Of a DNA stretch of 64,000 nt, positions 16,657 through 24,874 are shown piece by piece. The DNA lies in contig JAQSCO010000055.1 in the NCBI GenBank assembly GCA_029945445.1, forward strand, positions 1 through 64,000. Reading direction: 5' to 3'. The notes below the pieces were generated by a model. It did no database searches and had not been told where the DNA came from. It was given only the letters and a program-made list of their open reading frames with translations. Numbering within the stretch: the stretch's first letter is position 1; each line of letters begins with the position of its first letter. Position numbers and translations under genes: made by a program. This DNA comes from Lacunisphaera sp. Its GTDB lineage: Bacteria > Verrucomicrobiota > Verrucomicrobiia > Opitutales > Opitutaceae.

Positions 16657-17721
16657 TCACGCCCGCACGGCCCAGCGGAGCTTGGCGGAGGCGCTGCGGG
16701 GATTGGCGCGGAGTTCCTCGGGACCGGCGCGGATGATGTCGTCGCTCGCGGCGGTGTAGACGCCGTCGCGCAGGCCGGCCTTGAGGGCGTGTTTCACGCG
16801 GCGGTCCTCGCCGGAATGAAAGGTCAGGATCGCCACACGGCCGCCGGACTTCAGGCACGAAGGCAGATGGCGCAGGAACTGGTCGAGCACGCCGAACTCG
16901 TCGTTCACCGCGATCCGCAGCGCCTGAAACACGCGGCGCACCGGCGTGTCGTCCGGTTCCCGGTCACTGCCGGGTTTCGGCAGACGGAGGACGTCGCGGA
17001 TCGCGTCGGCGAGCTGGCGGGTCCGCGTAAAGGGAGCCCGTTCCCGCCGCATGACGAGCTCGCGGGCGAGCAGGTCGGCGCGGGGCTCGTCGGCGTTCTC
17101 GGTGAGCACGGCGGCAAGATCGGCTTCCTTGACCTTGGCCAGCCACTCGGCGGCGGAGGGTGGACGCGTGGGATTCAACCGCAGGTCCAGCGGGCCGTCG
17201 GCCTTGAAGGTGAAGCCGCGCGCCGGGTCGTCGAGTTGCATCGAGGACACGCCCAGGTCGGCGAGGATGGCGGCGGCGCCCGCGACGCCGAGTTCCGCTA
17301 GCACCTGGGGCAGGCCGGCGAAATTGCGGCGCACCGGCGTGAAGACTTTCTCGTCGAAACCGGCGGCGCGGAGACGCGCGATGGTCTTGGGTTGCTCAAC
17401 CGGATCGACGTCGAGGCCGATGAGGCGCCCGCCGGGTGCAACCTGCGCCAGCATCTCCCGCGCGTGGCCGCCGTAGCCGAGCGTGCAGTCCACGACAACC
17501 TCGCCTGGCTGCAGCGCGAGTGCCTCGAGAATTTCGCCGACCATGATCGGCCGGTGGCTGCCGGCCGGCGTCTTGCCGGCGGCGAGGACCTTGGCGACGT
17601 CGTCGGTGTAACGTTCCGGTCTGAGCTCCTTGTATTTCTCCGCGAAGCGCCGCGGGTTCTTCCCGGCGTAGCGTGGCCGCCGCTTGTGCGGTGCCGGAGA
17701 GCTTGAATCGGGCTCAGACAT
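16657..17721 (-). CDS. rsmH: 16S rRNA (cytosine(1402)-N(4))-methyltransferase RsmH
   Basis: A 354-residue protein. After a basic N-terminal extension of about 50 residues, the catalytic domain shows RPIMVGEILEALALQPGEVV, VDCTLGYGGHAREML (the RsmH SAM-binding GGHA motif), GLDVDPVEQPKTIARL, AILADLGVSSMQLD and the C-terminal AILTFHSGEDRRVKHAL. It methylates C1402 in the ribosomal decoding centre. The gene usually heads the dcw cell-division cluster. Here it instead overlaps the oxidase assembly gene ctaG by eight bases. Confidence 0.95.
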   Translation of the reverse strand: MSEPDSSSPAPHKRRPRYAGKNPRRFAEKYKELRPERYTDDVAKVLAAGKTPAGSHRPIMVGEILEALALQPGEVVVDCTLGYGGHAREMLAQVAPGGRLIGLDVDPVEQPKTIARLRAAGFDEKVFTPVRRNFAGLPQVLAELGVAGAAAILADLGVSSMQLDDPARGFTFKADGPLDLRLNPTRPPSAAEWLAKVKEADLAAVLTENADEPRADLLARELVMRRERAPFTRTRQLADAIRDVLRLPKPGSDREPDDTPVRRVFQALRIAVNDEFGVLDQFLRHLPSCLKSGGRVAILTFHSGEDRRVKHALKAGLRDGVYTAASDDIIRAGPEELRANPRSASAKLRWAVRA

Positions 17722-18541
17722 CGGAGCGGCGCCCAGCGGACTTCTTCTCCCCCAGATGGTCGCCCGCCTGATACCAGCGGTAGAAACTCACGCCGAAGGC
17801 GATCATCGCGACGGACATGCCGATCAGTTTCATCATCGCCCCGGCCAGCAGCTGGTCGCTGGCGGCGGTCATGCTGACGCCGAACAGAACGATGCGCGGG
17901 GCGTATTCGTAGGTCGGGTAGAGCACGTCCTGCGAGAACGTGATGAAGGCGAAGACCGGGGTCATGCCGATGATGACCGCGGGCAGGTAGAGCATCTGCC
18001 AGGCGTGGCTGGCGCACGGGAATTCCATCGAGGGACTCAGCAGCGGCCACCAGTAGAACAGCGCGGCACCGAAGAACATGAAGTGCTCGGCGATGTGGAC
18101 CGGCCGGTTCTGCAGCGCCAGGTCGTAGAAGGACGGCATATGCCAGACCGTGATGACCGTGATGTAGATGACACCGCAGACCACCGGATGGGTGAGGACG
18201 CGCAGGGCCGGCCGCAGCCCGGCCCGGCCGGTGACGGGCCGCACCAGCCAGTCGGGGAGCCCGAGCAGGAAGAGGACGGCGGCCGGATAAATGATGAGCT
18301 GGTGCTGCAGCATGTGGGCGCTGAGCAGGAAGCGTTCGCCGAGCTGGTCGAGCGGCGAGCCGACCGCGAGGTAGAAGATGACGAGGGCGATGTAGAACCT
18401 GATGGCTTGGGCCCGCGGGTAAGGCGCATGGGCGTCGAGCCGAGACCGCAGCGGGCCGGTCAGGATGGCGTAGAGCCAGCCAAGGAAGATGAGCCCGCCG
18501 ATCAGGAAGGGTTCATTGTGCCAGTGGGTCCAGTCGATCAT
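17714..18541 (-). CDS. ctaG: Cytochrome c oxidase assembly protein CtaG (caa3 type)
   Basis: A 275-residue polytopic protein with about seven transmembrane helices (PFLIGGLIFLGWLYAIL near the start). Conserved histidines are seen in SAHMLQHQLIIYPAAV and EHFMFFGAALFYWWPLLS. This is the caa3_CtaG family that helps insert copper in caa3-type oxidases of Bacillus-like organisation, unrelated to the Cox11-type CtaG. It lies downstream of the oxidase operon but beyond a terminator, so it is probably a separate transcript with rsmH. Confidence 0.87.
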   Translation of the reverse strand: MIDWTHWHNEPFLIGGLIFLGWLYAILTGPLRSRLDAHAPYPRAQAIRFYIALVIFYLAVGSPLDQLGERFLLSAHMLQHQLIIYPAAVLFLLGLPDWLVRPVTGRAGLRPALRVLTHPVVCGVIYITVITVWHMPSFYDLALQNRPVHIAEHFMFFGAALFYWWPLLSPSMEFPCASHAWQMLYLPAVIIGMTPVFAFITFSQDVLYPTYEYAPRIVLFGVSMTAASDQLLAGAMMKLIGMSVAMIAFGVSFYRWYQAGDHLGEKKSAGRRSDV

Positions 18542-18574
18542 GGGTCAGGAGGAATGCAGCCTGGGCAAATTAGC

Positions 18575-18603
18575 CACAAAAAGCACAAAAGGGCACAAAA
18601 AAG
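18575..18603 (+). repeat. CACAAAA word array (single arm)
   Basis: Three consecutive units, CACAAAAAG, CACAAAAGGG and CACAAAAAAG, run directly into the terminator of the PEP-CTERM gene. The same decamer word appears at 30039-30143 and 63826-63907. Confidence 0.6.
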
Positions 18604-18623
18604 CCGCGCGCGCGGCGCGGCTT
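18595..18623 (-). terminator. Terminator at the end of the cox operon
   Basis: Nine-base stem AAGCCGCGC/GCGCGGCTT with a five-base loop, preceded on the plus strand by AAAAAA. On the minus strand the stem is therefore followed by a T-run. It lies 43 bases past the PEP-CTERM stop. Confidence 0.7.
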
Positions 18624-18665
18624 GAGATGGAAACGAGCAAGCTGGCAGGCAGGGCCCTGCAGAGG

Positions 18666-19316
18666 TCAGGCCGCCCGGGCCTGCTCACGGCGCTTTAGAT
18701 AGAGCACCACCCCGGCGGCGAGCAGGCCCACGGCCAAGGTGGCAGTCGCCGGCTCGGGAATCGCCGTGGCCCCGGCGGCAATCGGCCCGCCCGAGGTTTC
18801 GTAGGCGAAGCCGTAGACGGTGAGATACGGGCCGTAGAGGACGTCGATCCAGCCGTTGACGAGGCCGTTGGTGCCGGCGGTAAACTGCACCCCCAGGTAG
18901 CCCCGGGTGCCATACGCCCAGTTGGGATTGCTCCCAGACGGATCATTCAGAAAGAGCGAGCCGTTGTCGGATGTGCTAATGGATGATCCGAAGCTGAAAT
19001 TCTTGGCCCAGCCATTGTCCGAGGCGATGCTGGCTCCTAATCCCTCAATGAGCGGGCGGTAGTTGTTCGAGGCGAACATATACAACTGGAAATCCGTCGC
19101 GGCAAAAAAGCTGTTGCTGGCCGATCCGCCTGCGCCCGACTCCCCCAAGTCGACATAAATCTTGTCCGGACCACCCGCTCCAACGCCAACCACGTCCGTG
19201 AAAACGATCACTGCCCAGGCCGAAGGGAAAACCGTGAAGCTGAGCAGAACGGCCAGGAGAGTTAGGCGGCCTAGTGGCTTGAGCCTGGCAGGACGTAGAA
19301 AAACACGGAAGTTCAT
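18666..19316 (-). CDS. PEP-CTERM sorting domain protein
   Basis: A 216-residue exported protein. An N-terminal signal segment (LTLLAVLLSFTVFPSAWA) precedes a Ser/Gly/Asn-rich beta-type body. The C-terminus is a canonical PEP-CTERM tripartite signal: IPEPATATLA, then a hydrophobic helix, then KRREQ. Such proteins are processed by an exosortase and usually displayed on the cell surface or in matrix. It starts 13 bases after the coxD stop on the same strand with no promoter-sized gap, so it is probably the last gene of the oxidase operon. No exosortase is in the window. The body has no recognised enzyme motif. Confidence 0.85.
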   Translation of the reverse strand: MNFRVFLRPARLKPLGRLTLLAVLLSFTVFPSAWAVIVFTDVVGVGAGGPDKIYVDLGESGAGGSASNSFFAATDFQLYMFASNNYRPLIEGLGASIASDNGWAKNFSFGSSISTSDNGSLFLNDPSGSNPNWAYGTRGYLGVQFTAGTNGLVNGWIDVLYGPYLTVYGFAYETSGGPIAAGATAIPEPATATLAVGLLAAGVVLYLKRREQARAA

Positions 19317-19329
19317 CCGGGGTCGAATC

Positions 19330-19692
19330 TCAGCCGACCGTCAGGCGGGCGAAGTCGAGGGCCGCGGCGCTCAGCGGCTTGCCGGCGTCGGCGCCGAAGA
19401 GGTGGAGCAGCGCCCACATCGTGCCGCCGGCGAGCACCAGGCCGATGAAGAACAGGATGGTGCAAAACACCTTGTCCCAGCGCAGGTGCATGAAGAAGAA
19501 AATGACGAACATGAACTTCACGGCAGAGAGCACGACGAGCGCCGTGACGACGAACCACTTGGCGATGGGCAGGTAGACGAGCACGACCTCGACGCCGGTG
19601 ATGACGGAGAGGATCATCGCGATCGCGATGTAGAAATGGAACTTGCTCGGCTCGTGGTGGCCGGCGTCGGCGGTGGTGGCGGGGGCGGACAT
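19330..19692 (-). CDS. coxD: Cytochrome c oxidase subunit IV (caa3/cox4-like)
   Basis: A 120-residue protein with three transmembrane helices: YIAIAMILSVITGVEVVLVY, FVVTALVVLSAVKFMFVIFF, and VFCTILFFIGLVLAGGTMWA. The bridging FFFMHLRWDK is the signature of the COX4_pro family. A His-containing N-terminal tail precedes the first helix. It stabilises the oxidase complex. I place the start at the ATG of MSAPATT, since sequence upstream lies in coxC and the repeat spacer. A 53-base heptamer spacer separates it from coxC. Confidence 0.85.
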   Translation of the reverse strand: MSAPATTADAGHHEPSKFHFYIAIAMILSVITGVEVVLVYLPIAKWFVVTALVVLSAVKFMFVIFFFMHLRWDKVFCTILFFIGLVLAGGTMWALLHLFGADAGKPLSAAALDFARLTVG

Positions 19693-19702
19693 GGGCGGAA
19701 TA

Positions 19703-19751
19703 GCGGAGAGTTGAGAGCGGAGAGTTGAGAGCCAGAGGCCTGAACTCAGAG
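19703..19751 (+). repeat. Heptamer array between coxC and coxD
   Basis: GCGGAGA, GTTGAGA, GCGGAGA, GTTGAGA are contiguous at 19703-19730. Weaker units GCCAGAG, GCCTGAA and CTCAGAG continue to 19751, the last containing the coxC stop. The GTTGAGA word is also used (opposite strand) between groES and groEL. Confidence 0.65.
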
Positions 19752-20576
19752 GTATTCGAGGAGGTAGACGGCGGTGAAGATGATGATCCAGACGATGTCG
19801 ACGAAGTGCCAGTAGAGGCCGATGGCCTCGACATCGATGGCGTTCTTCTCGCCGAACTCGACCTCGCCGCCGGAGCGGGCGAACCAGAAGACGACCGCCA
19901 GAGCAACGGCGCCGATCCCGAAGGGCACGGCGTGGTGCGAGAGCAGCTCGCCGACGGGGGCACCATAGATGGCCTCGATGCCGCTCGGGACGAGCCAGAT
20001 GAAGGAAACGGCCATCACGGTACACACGGCGGCGAGATGGGCGAAATTCCGGAGCAGGCCGCTCTCACCGTGGGCGGGCTTGAACGTGCGGACATACATC
20101 ATGCCGAGCAGGAGCACGCCGATGGCGACGTGCGTGCCGTGCGTGCCGGTCAGGGTGTAGAACGTGGAGCCAAAGATGCTGTTCGAGAGCGTCATCTTCT
20201 TCACCGCGACGAAGTGGGCGAACTCGTAGACTTGGCCGCCGAGGAAGATGCAGCCGAAGAACATTGTGCCGAGCAGCATGGTGCGCGTGCTCCGGATGTT
20301 GCCCTTCTGAATGGCGTTCACCGCGAGCGCCATGAGCAGTGAGGACATGAGCAGGATGAACGTCGAGAAGGACGTGAGCTCGATGTTGAAGACCTGCGTC
20401 GGGATCGCGTTGCCCGGGGGCGGGTTGAGGCGGTAGACGAGATGGGTGGAGATCAGCGCGCCGAAGAACATGCAGTCCGAGGCAAGGAAGGCCCACCAAA
20501 GGAGCTTCTTGTTCGGGATGCCGGTCGACGTCGTCGCGTCGTGATGGTGGTCGATAGTGGCCGCGTGGCTGCTCAT
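19746..20576 (-). CDS. coxC: Cytochrome c oxidase subunit III, enlarged
   Basis: A 276-residue membrane protein. The first part is an ordinary subunit III: NKKLLWWAFLASDCMFFGAL, STFILLMSSLLMALAV, GGQVYEFAHF and TGTHGTHVAIGVLLLGMMYV. Before the terminal GLYWHFVDIVWIIIFTAVYL there is an extra region of about 70 residues with two further hydrophobic segments (LAAVCTVMAVSFIWLVPSG and VPFGIGAVALAVVFWFA). Bacterial caa3 subunit III is commonly near 200 residues. It supports proton uptake to the oxidase core. The gene lies between coxA and coxD, each junction filled by a word array. Confidence 0.9.
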   Translation of the reverse strand: MSSHAATIDHHHDATTSTGIPNKKLLWWAFLASDCMFFGALISTHLVYRLNPPPGNAIPTQVFNIELTSFSTFILLMSSLLMALAVNAIQKGNIRSTRTMLLGTMFFGCIFLGGQVYEFAHFVAVKKMTLSNSIFGSTFYTLTGTHGTHVAIGVLLLGMMYVRTFKPAHGESGLLRNFAHLAAVCTVMAVSFIWLVPSGIEAIYGAPVGELLSHHAVPFGIGAVALAVVFWFARSGGEVEFGEKNAIDVEAIGLYWHFVDIVWIIIFTAVYLLEYL

Positions 20577-20579
20577 GGA

Positions 20580-20683
<104 letters not shown>

Positions 20684-20693
20684 ATTTTACTCA

Positions 20694-22700
20694 TCAGTGG
20701 TGGTCGCCGCGGGACTCGGTGGCGTTGCCGTTGGCATCGAGATGGATGTGGTAGCCGCCGGGGCCCTCGAGGGACCAAAGGTAAAGCGCGGCGACCATGA
20801 TGACGCCGCCAGTGAGGGCGAGCGGCAGGTGCGAGGAGAGGACCTGGTTGCCCATCATCATCACGGGGTGGTGCAGCTGCGCGAAGTTGAACGCGGCGAG
20901 CCCGAGGCCGGCCGCCGCAAAGAGCGGATACCACGACTGGTCGGGCATGTGGATGCCGCCGTGGGATTCCTCGGCCTTGATGTGCGCGGCCTTCTCGGCC
21001 GCGATCTCGTCCTGGTGGGTCTTCTCATACCACCAGGCGTCGCGGGCGTGGACGTTCGGGATGGCCGCGAAGTTGTGCTCCGGCGGCGGCGAGGGGATGG
21101 ACCATTCGAGGGTGCGGCCGTCCCACGGGTCGTTGCCGCACTTCTGGCCCTTGAAGAAGCTCCAGACCAGCACGGCGAAGTAGGTGAAGATGCCGAGGCC
21201 GAGGAGGTAGGCGCCCATCGTCGCGAAGAAGTTGCCCTCGTTCCACCCCATGTTGGAGTCGTAGGTCCAGGTGCGGCGCGGCATGCCGTTCAGGCCGAGG
21301 AAGTGCATCGGGAAGAACGTGCAGTTGAAGCCGACGAAGATGAGCCAGAAGGAGACCTTGCCCCAGAACTCCGGCACCATCCGGCCGAAAAACTTCGGGA
21401 ACCAGTAATGGATGGCCGCGAGCAGCGCGAAGGTGGCGCCGCCGATGAGCACGTAGTGGAAGTGGGCGATGACGAAGTAGCTGTCCTGCTGCTGGGCGTC
21501 GGCCGGCGCGGCGGAGTGCATGATGCCGGAGAAGCCGCCGAGCATGAACATCCAGATGAAGCCGAGCGCGAACATCATCGGCACGCGCGTCATGATCTGG
21601 CCGCCCCAGAGGGTGCCGATCCAGTTGAAGATCTTCACGCCCGTCGGCACCGCGATGGCCATGGTGGCAATGGAGAAGGCCGCCGTCGCGACCACGCCCA
21701 TGCCGGTGGTGAACATGTGGTGGCTCCACACGCCGAAGCCGATGAAGCCGATCGCCACACCCGAGAACACGATGATCGGGTAGCCGAAGAGCGGCTTGCG
21801 CGCGAACGTCGGGAGGATTTCCGAGACGTAGCCCATCGGGGGCAGGATGAGGATGTAGACCTCGGGGTGGCCGAACACCCAGAACAGGTGCTGCCAGAGG
21901 ATGGGCTGGCCGCCCCCGGAGACCTCGAAGAAGTTCGTGCCGAAGTTGCGGTCGAACATCACCTCGACCAGCGCGATGGCGATGGCCGGCAGGGCGAGGA
22001 TGAGCAGGAAGCTCGTGACGAGCGCCATCCAGCAGAACACGGGCAGGCGCATCATGGTGAGGCCCGGCGCGCGCATGTTGATGATCGTGACGATGAAGTT
22101 CAGCGACGCCACGATGGACGAGAGGCCGAGGATCTGCAGGCCGAGGACCCAGAGGTCGGTGGACAGGTCGGGCGTGAACACCTTGGAGGTGAGGGGGGCG
22201 TAGCCGAACCAGCCGACATCGGGCGCGCCGCCGAACTGCCAGCTCGGGACGATGTGCGAGAGCCAACCGACGTTCAGCAGGAAGGCGCCGACGACCCAGA
22301 CCCAGAGCGAAAAGGCGTTGAGGCGGGGGAAGGCGACGTCGCGCGCGCCGACCTGGATCGGGATGAGCAGGTTGAAGAACGCGGCGTTGAGCGGCATGAC
22401 CGCGAGGAAGATCATCGTCGTGCCGTGCATCGTGAACAGCTCGTTGTAAAGCTGCGCGCCGATGAAGCGGTTGTTCGGCACCATGAGCTGCGTGCGGATC
22501 ATCAGCGCCTCCAGGCCGCCGATGAGGAAGAACAGGATGGCGAAACCGCCGTAAAGCATGCCGATCTTCTTGTGGTCGACCGTGGTCAGCCAGCTGATGA
22601 GGCCGGTCTTCGCCGTCGGGCGGGCCATGAGTTCGAACGTCGCCTTGGCGGGCGGATGTCCGGCGCCGGTGAAGGCGTGTTTTGCGATAGCTTCAGCCAT
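20694..22700 (-). CDS. coxA: Cytochrome c oxidase subunit I
   Basis: A 668-residue haem-copper oxidase core. Heme and copper ligands are visible in FTMHGTTMIFLAVMP, HPEVYILILPPMG (CuB His cross-linked to Tyr), SHHMFTTGM and HFHYVLIGG. A long C-terminal extension after the twelve core helices carries two further hydrophobic segments (SWYPLFAAAGLGLAAFNFA and LPLALTGGVIMVAALYLWSL) joined by a His/Glu-rich linker, as in large caa3 subunits I. It reduces oxygen to water and pumps protons. It lies between coxB and coxC on the same strand. Confidence 0.97.
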   Translation of the reverse strand: MAEAIAKHAFTGAGHPPAKATFELMARPTAKTGLISWLTTVDHKKIGMLYGGFAILFFLIGGLEALMIRTQLMVPNNRFIGAQLYNELFTMHGTTMIFLAVMPLNAAFFNLLIPIQVGARDVAFPRLNAFSLWVWVVGAFLLNVGWLSHIVPSWQFGGAPDVGWFGYAPLTSKVFTPDLSTDLWVLGLQILGLSSIVASLNFIVTIINMRAPGLTMMRLPVFCWMALVTSFLLILALPAIAIALVEVMFDRNFGTNFFEVSGGGQPILWQHLFWVFGHPEVYILILPPMGYVSEILPTFARKPLFGYPIIVFSGVAIGFIGFGVWSHHMFTTGMGVVATAAFSIATMAIAVPTGVKIFNWIGTLWGGQIMTRVPMMFALGFIWMFMLGGFSGIMHSAAPADAQQQDSYFVIAHFHYVLIGGATFALLAAIHYWFPKFFGRMVPEFWGKVSFWLIFVGFNCTFFPMHFLGLNGMPRRTWTYDSNMGWNEGNFFATMGAYLLGLGIFTYFAVLVWSFFKGQKCGNDPWDGRTLEWSIPSPPPEHNFAAIPNVHARDAWWYEKTHQDEIAAEKAAHIKAEESHGGIHMPDQSWYPLFAAAGLGLAAFNFAQLHHPVMMMGNQVLSSHLPLALTGGVIMVAALYLWSLEGPGGYHIHLDANGNATESRGDHH

Positions 22701-22733
22701 GGGAGGAAAGGGAGTGGGCGGGTGGATGCCGGA

Positions 22734-24059
22734 TTACTTCAGGCTATGGAGGTAGGCGACGAGAGCCGTGATCTCCGTGTCGTTGAGGATGATGTTGGGC
22801 ACCAGATCGCCCTTGTCGTTGGGCGCCATGTAGCCGGTCATGCCGCCGATGCCGTGGAACATCTTGTTGCCCGGCTTGAAATACTCCGGGTCCTTGATCC
22901 ATTTGTGCATCAGGTCCTGGGTGTTCTCCAGCACGCCGGCGGCGATGGTGGAACGGGCGCCGACGCGGGTGAGATCGGGACCGGTGATGCCGATGCCCTC
23001 GTGGCCGCGCACCATGTGGCACTTGACGCAGGTTTTCTCATTGAAGAGCTTGCGGCCGGTCGCGATCAGCGCGGCGTTCTCGCCGGCCTCGGGCTTCTGC
23101 ATCGCCTTCCAGGCGCCGAGCGGGTCGGCGTCGAACTGGGGCGAGCCGGAGAGCGCCGCGCCCGCGTCGAACTTCATGCTGGCGAACTGCACGGTCGGGG
23201 CCGCGGCGGCGGCGGCGAGCGACGAGGCGGTGACGGTGCGGGCGGCCTGTTTCTGGTTCTCGAGCCACTTGGCGTAGTCGGGCGCGGAGAGGGCGATGAC
23301 GCGGAAGCGCATGATCGCATGCGACTCGCCGCAATACTCGGCGCACTGGCCGTAGAAGTAGCCCGGGTGGTCGGCCTTGAACCACAGGAAATTGCCGCGG
23401 TTGGGCATCATGTCCACCTTGCCGGCCAGTTTCGGGATCCAGAAGCTGTGGATGACATCCACGGTGCGGAGCTGCACGCGAACCGGCACGCCGGCAGGGA
23501 CGACGAGCTCGTTGCCGGTGACAAGCGGGGCTTCGCCGGCGCCGCCCGGGAGCTTCACCATCTCGGTCGGATACTCGAACTTGAACCACCACTGGTAGCC
23601 GGTGGCGGTGACATCAATGGCGTTGGCCTTATCCTCGTCCGGCACGTCATGGGTATACCAGATGCCCTTGAGGGTGGGGATGGCGATGATGACGAGCAGG
23701 AAAACGGAGGCGGCGATGAGCCCGATTTCCACAAACGGGTTGCCGTGCCCCTGCGGCGGCGGCTCGGCGTGCTCGTCGGCCTCGGACTTGGCGCGGAACT
23801 TGATCTGCGCGTAGGCCAGCACGGCGCCGACCACGATGAAAATGAAGGTCGTCACGTAGACCGTGACCATGAACAGGTCCCACTGGCTCTTGGCGACGGG
23901 ACCGGCGGTGACCATCGTGGACTGCGGGCCGCTGAGGCTGAAGATTTGGTGCACGGCATCGACCAGTTTGCAGCCGGACAAAAGGGCCAGGCTGAGCCCG
24001 GCGAACGAGGCGGTGACAAGGCGCAAAATATTGCGGTGGACGAGGCGTGGGCGGGTCAT
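22734..24059 (-). CDS. coxB: Cytochrome c oxidase subunit II with fused cytochrome c (caa3 type)
   Basis: A 441-residue protein. A lipoprotein-type signal (LALLSGC) is followed by two membrane helices and the cupredoxin domain with CuA ligands in IHSFWIPKL and QCAEYCGESHAIM. A fused C-terminal cytochrome c domain binds haem at CVKCH and likely uses the Met in GYMAPN. The fused haem makes the oxidase caa3-type, able to take electrons from small carriers such as the azurin encoded divergently next door. It is first in the oxidase operon. Confidence 0.97.
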   Translation of the reverse strand: MTRPRLVHRNILRLVTASFAGLSLALLSGCKLVDAVHQIFSLSGPQSTMVTAGPVAKSQWDLFMVTVYVTTFIFIVVGAVLAYAQIKFRAKSEADEHAEPPPQGHGNPFVEIGLIAASVFLLVIIAIPTLKGIWYTHDVPDEDKANAIDVTATGYQWWFKFEYPTEMVKLPGGAGEAPLVTGNELVVPAGVPVRVQLRTVDVIHSFWIPKLAGKVDMMPNRGNFLWFKADHPGYFYGQCAEYCGESHAIMRFRVIALSAPDYAKWLENQKQAARTVTASSLAAAAAAPTVQFASMKFDAGAALSGSPQFDADPLGAWKAMQKPEAGENAALIATGRKLFNEKTCVKCHMVRGHEGIGITGPDLTRVGARSTIAAGVLENTQDLMHKWIKDPEYFKPGNKMFHGIGGMTGYMAPNDKGDLVPNIILNDTEITALVAYLHSLK

Positions 24060-24152
24060 GGGTGACAGTGGTGCCAGTGGCGTTTTGCGCGACGGCAGGT
24101 GAGTTCGGCGACAGTTTGCAAAATACCCCCCTTTTCAACCACAAAACCGCGC

Positions 24153-24175
24153 AAAAAACCGCCGGGAGGCCCGGG
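24153..24175 (-). terminator. Terminator-like hairpin in the coxB leader region
   Basis: CCGGG-AGG-CCCGG at 24162-24174 is preceded by AAAAAA on the plus strand, so on the minus strand a GC stem is followed by a T-run. It lies about 95 bases upstream of coxB, where no minus-strand gene ends. It could therefore be a leader attenuator, if the oxidase promoter lies upstream of it. Weak evidence. Confidence 0.25.
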
Positions 24176-24266
24176 TATTAAGGCCGCGGTGCGGAGCATT
24201 AGTCTTGCATGAACTTTGCCCTGCGGGATTGCACCTGGCCGTCCCCTGTGCGATAGTCCCGGTCGT

Positions 24267-24752
24267 ATGAAATACCCACTGCTCCTTTCCCTGTGTGCGG
24301 CCAGCCTGCTTTTCGCGGGTTGCGGCCCGAAAAACGAGTCGACCGCCCCGGCGGTCACCGCCAACGCCGCGTCCGGACCGGTCGAGTTCACCGCCAACGA
24401 CAGCATGAAATACAACCTCACCCGTTTCGAGGTGAAGGCTGGTGCGGAGGTCACCGTCTCCCTGACCAACATGGGCAACATGCCCAAGGCCGCCATGGCG
24501 CACAACTGGGTCCTCCTGAAGAAGGGTGTCGATCCGAAGGCCTTCGCGGACGCTGCCGTCATGGCCGCCGCGACCGACTACATCCCGGCCGCTCTCGCCG
24601 ACCAGGTCATCGCCCACACCAAGCTCCTCGGGCCGAAGCAGACCGACGAGATCAAGTTCACGGCGCCGACCGAGCCGGGCGAATACCACTTCGTCTGCAC
24701 TTTTCCCGCCCACTTCCTCTCCGGCATGACCGGCGTGATGGTGGTCAAGTAA
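24267..24752 (+). CDS. Azurin-like cupredoxin lipoprotein
   Basis: A 161-residue exported protein. The lipobox LLFAGC (Cys about residue 18) predicts membrane anchoring. The cupredoxin domain has AMAHNWVLLKKG (first Cu His) and VCTFPAHFLSGM, giving Cys, His and Met ligands as in azurin. It would carry electrons in the periplasm, plausibly to the caa3 oxidase transcribed divergently from the neighbouring operon. The start is at the ATG of MKYPLL, which gives an intact signal peptide. Confidence 0.92.
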   Translation: MKYPLLLSLCAASLLFAGCGPKNESTAPAVTANAASGPVEFTANDSMKYNLTRFEVKAGAEVTVSLTNMGNMPKAAMAHNWVLLKKGVDPKAFADAAVMAAATDYIPAALADQVIAHTKLLGPKQTDEIKFTAPTEPGEYHFVCTFPAHFLSGMTGVMVVK

Positions 24753-24780
24753 ACGGGCACCATTCCGCTCAAAACACGAA

Positions 24781-24805
24781 AGCCGGGCCCTGCGCCCGGC
24801 TTTTT
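24781..24805 (+). terminator. Rho-independent terminator after the azurin gene
   Basis: Seven-base stem GCCGGGC/GCCCGGC with a five-base loop, followed by TTTTT. Confidence 0.88.
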
Positions 24806-24874
24806 CTTTGGTGGGCGTCGGTTTCCACACCGACGCGGCGAGTCGCCGATATGGAAATCGGCGACCACCTTTTT

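Noticed and set aside
24061-24079. GTGACAGTG/GTGCCAGTG tandem upstream of coxB as another word array
   Set aside because: Only two nonamer units with no inverted arm nearby, so it is not distinguishable from chance.
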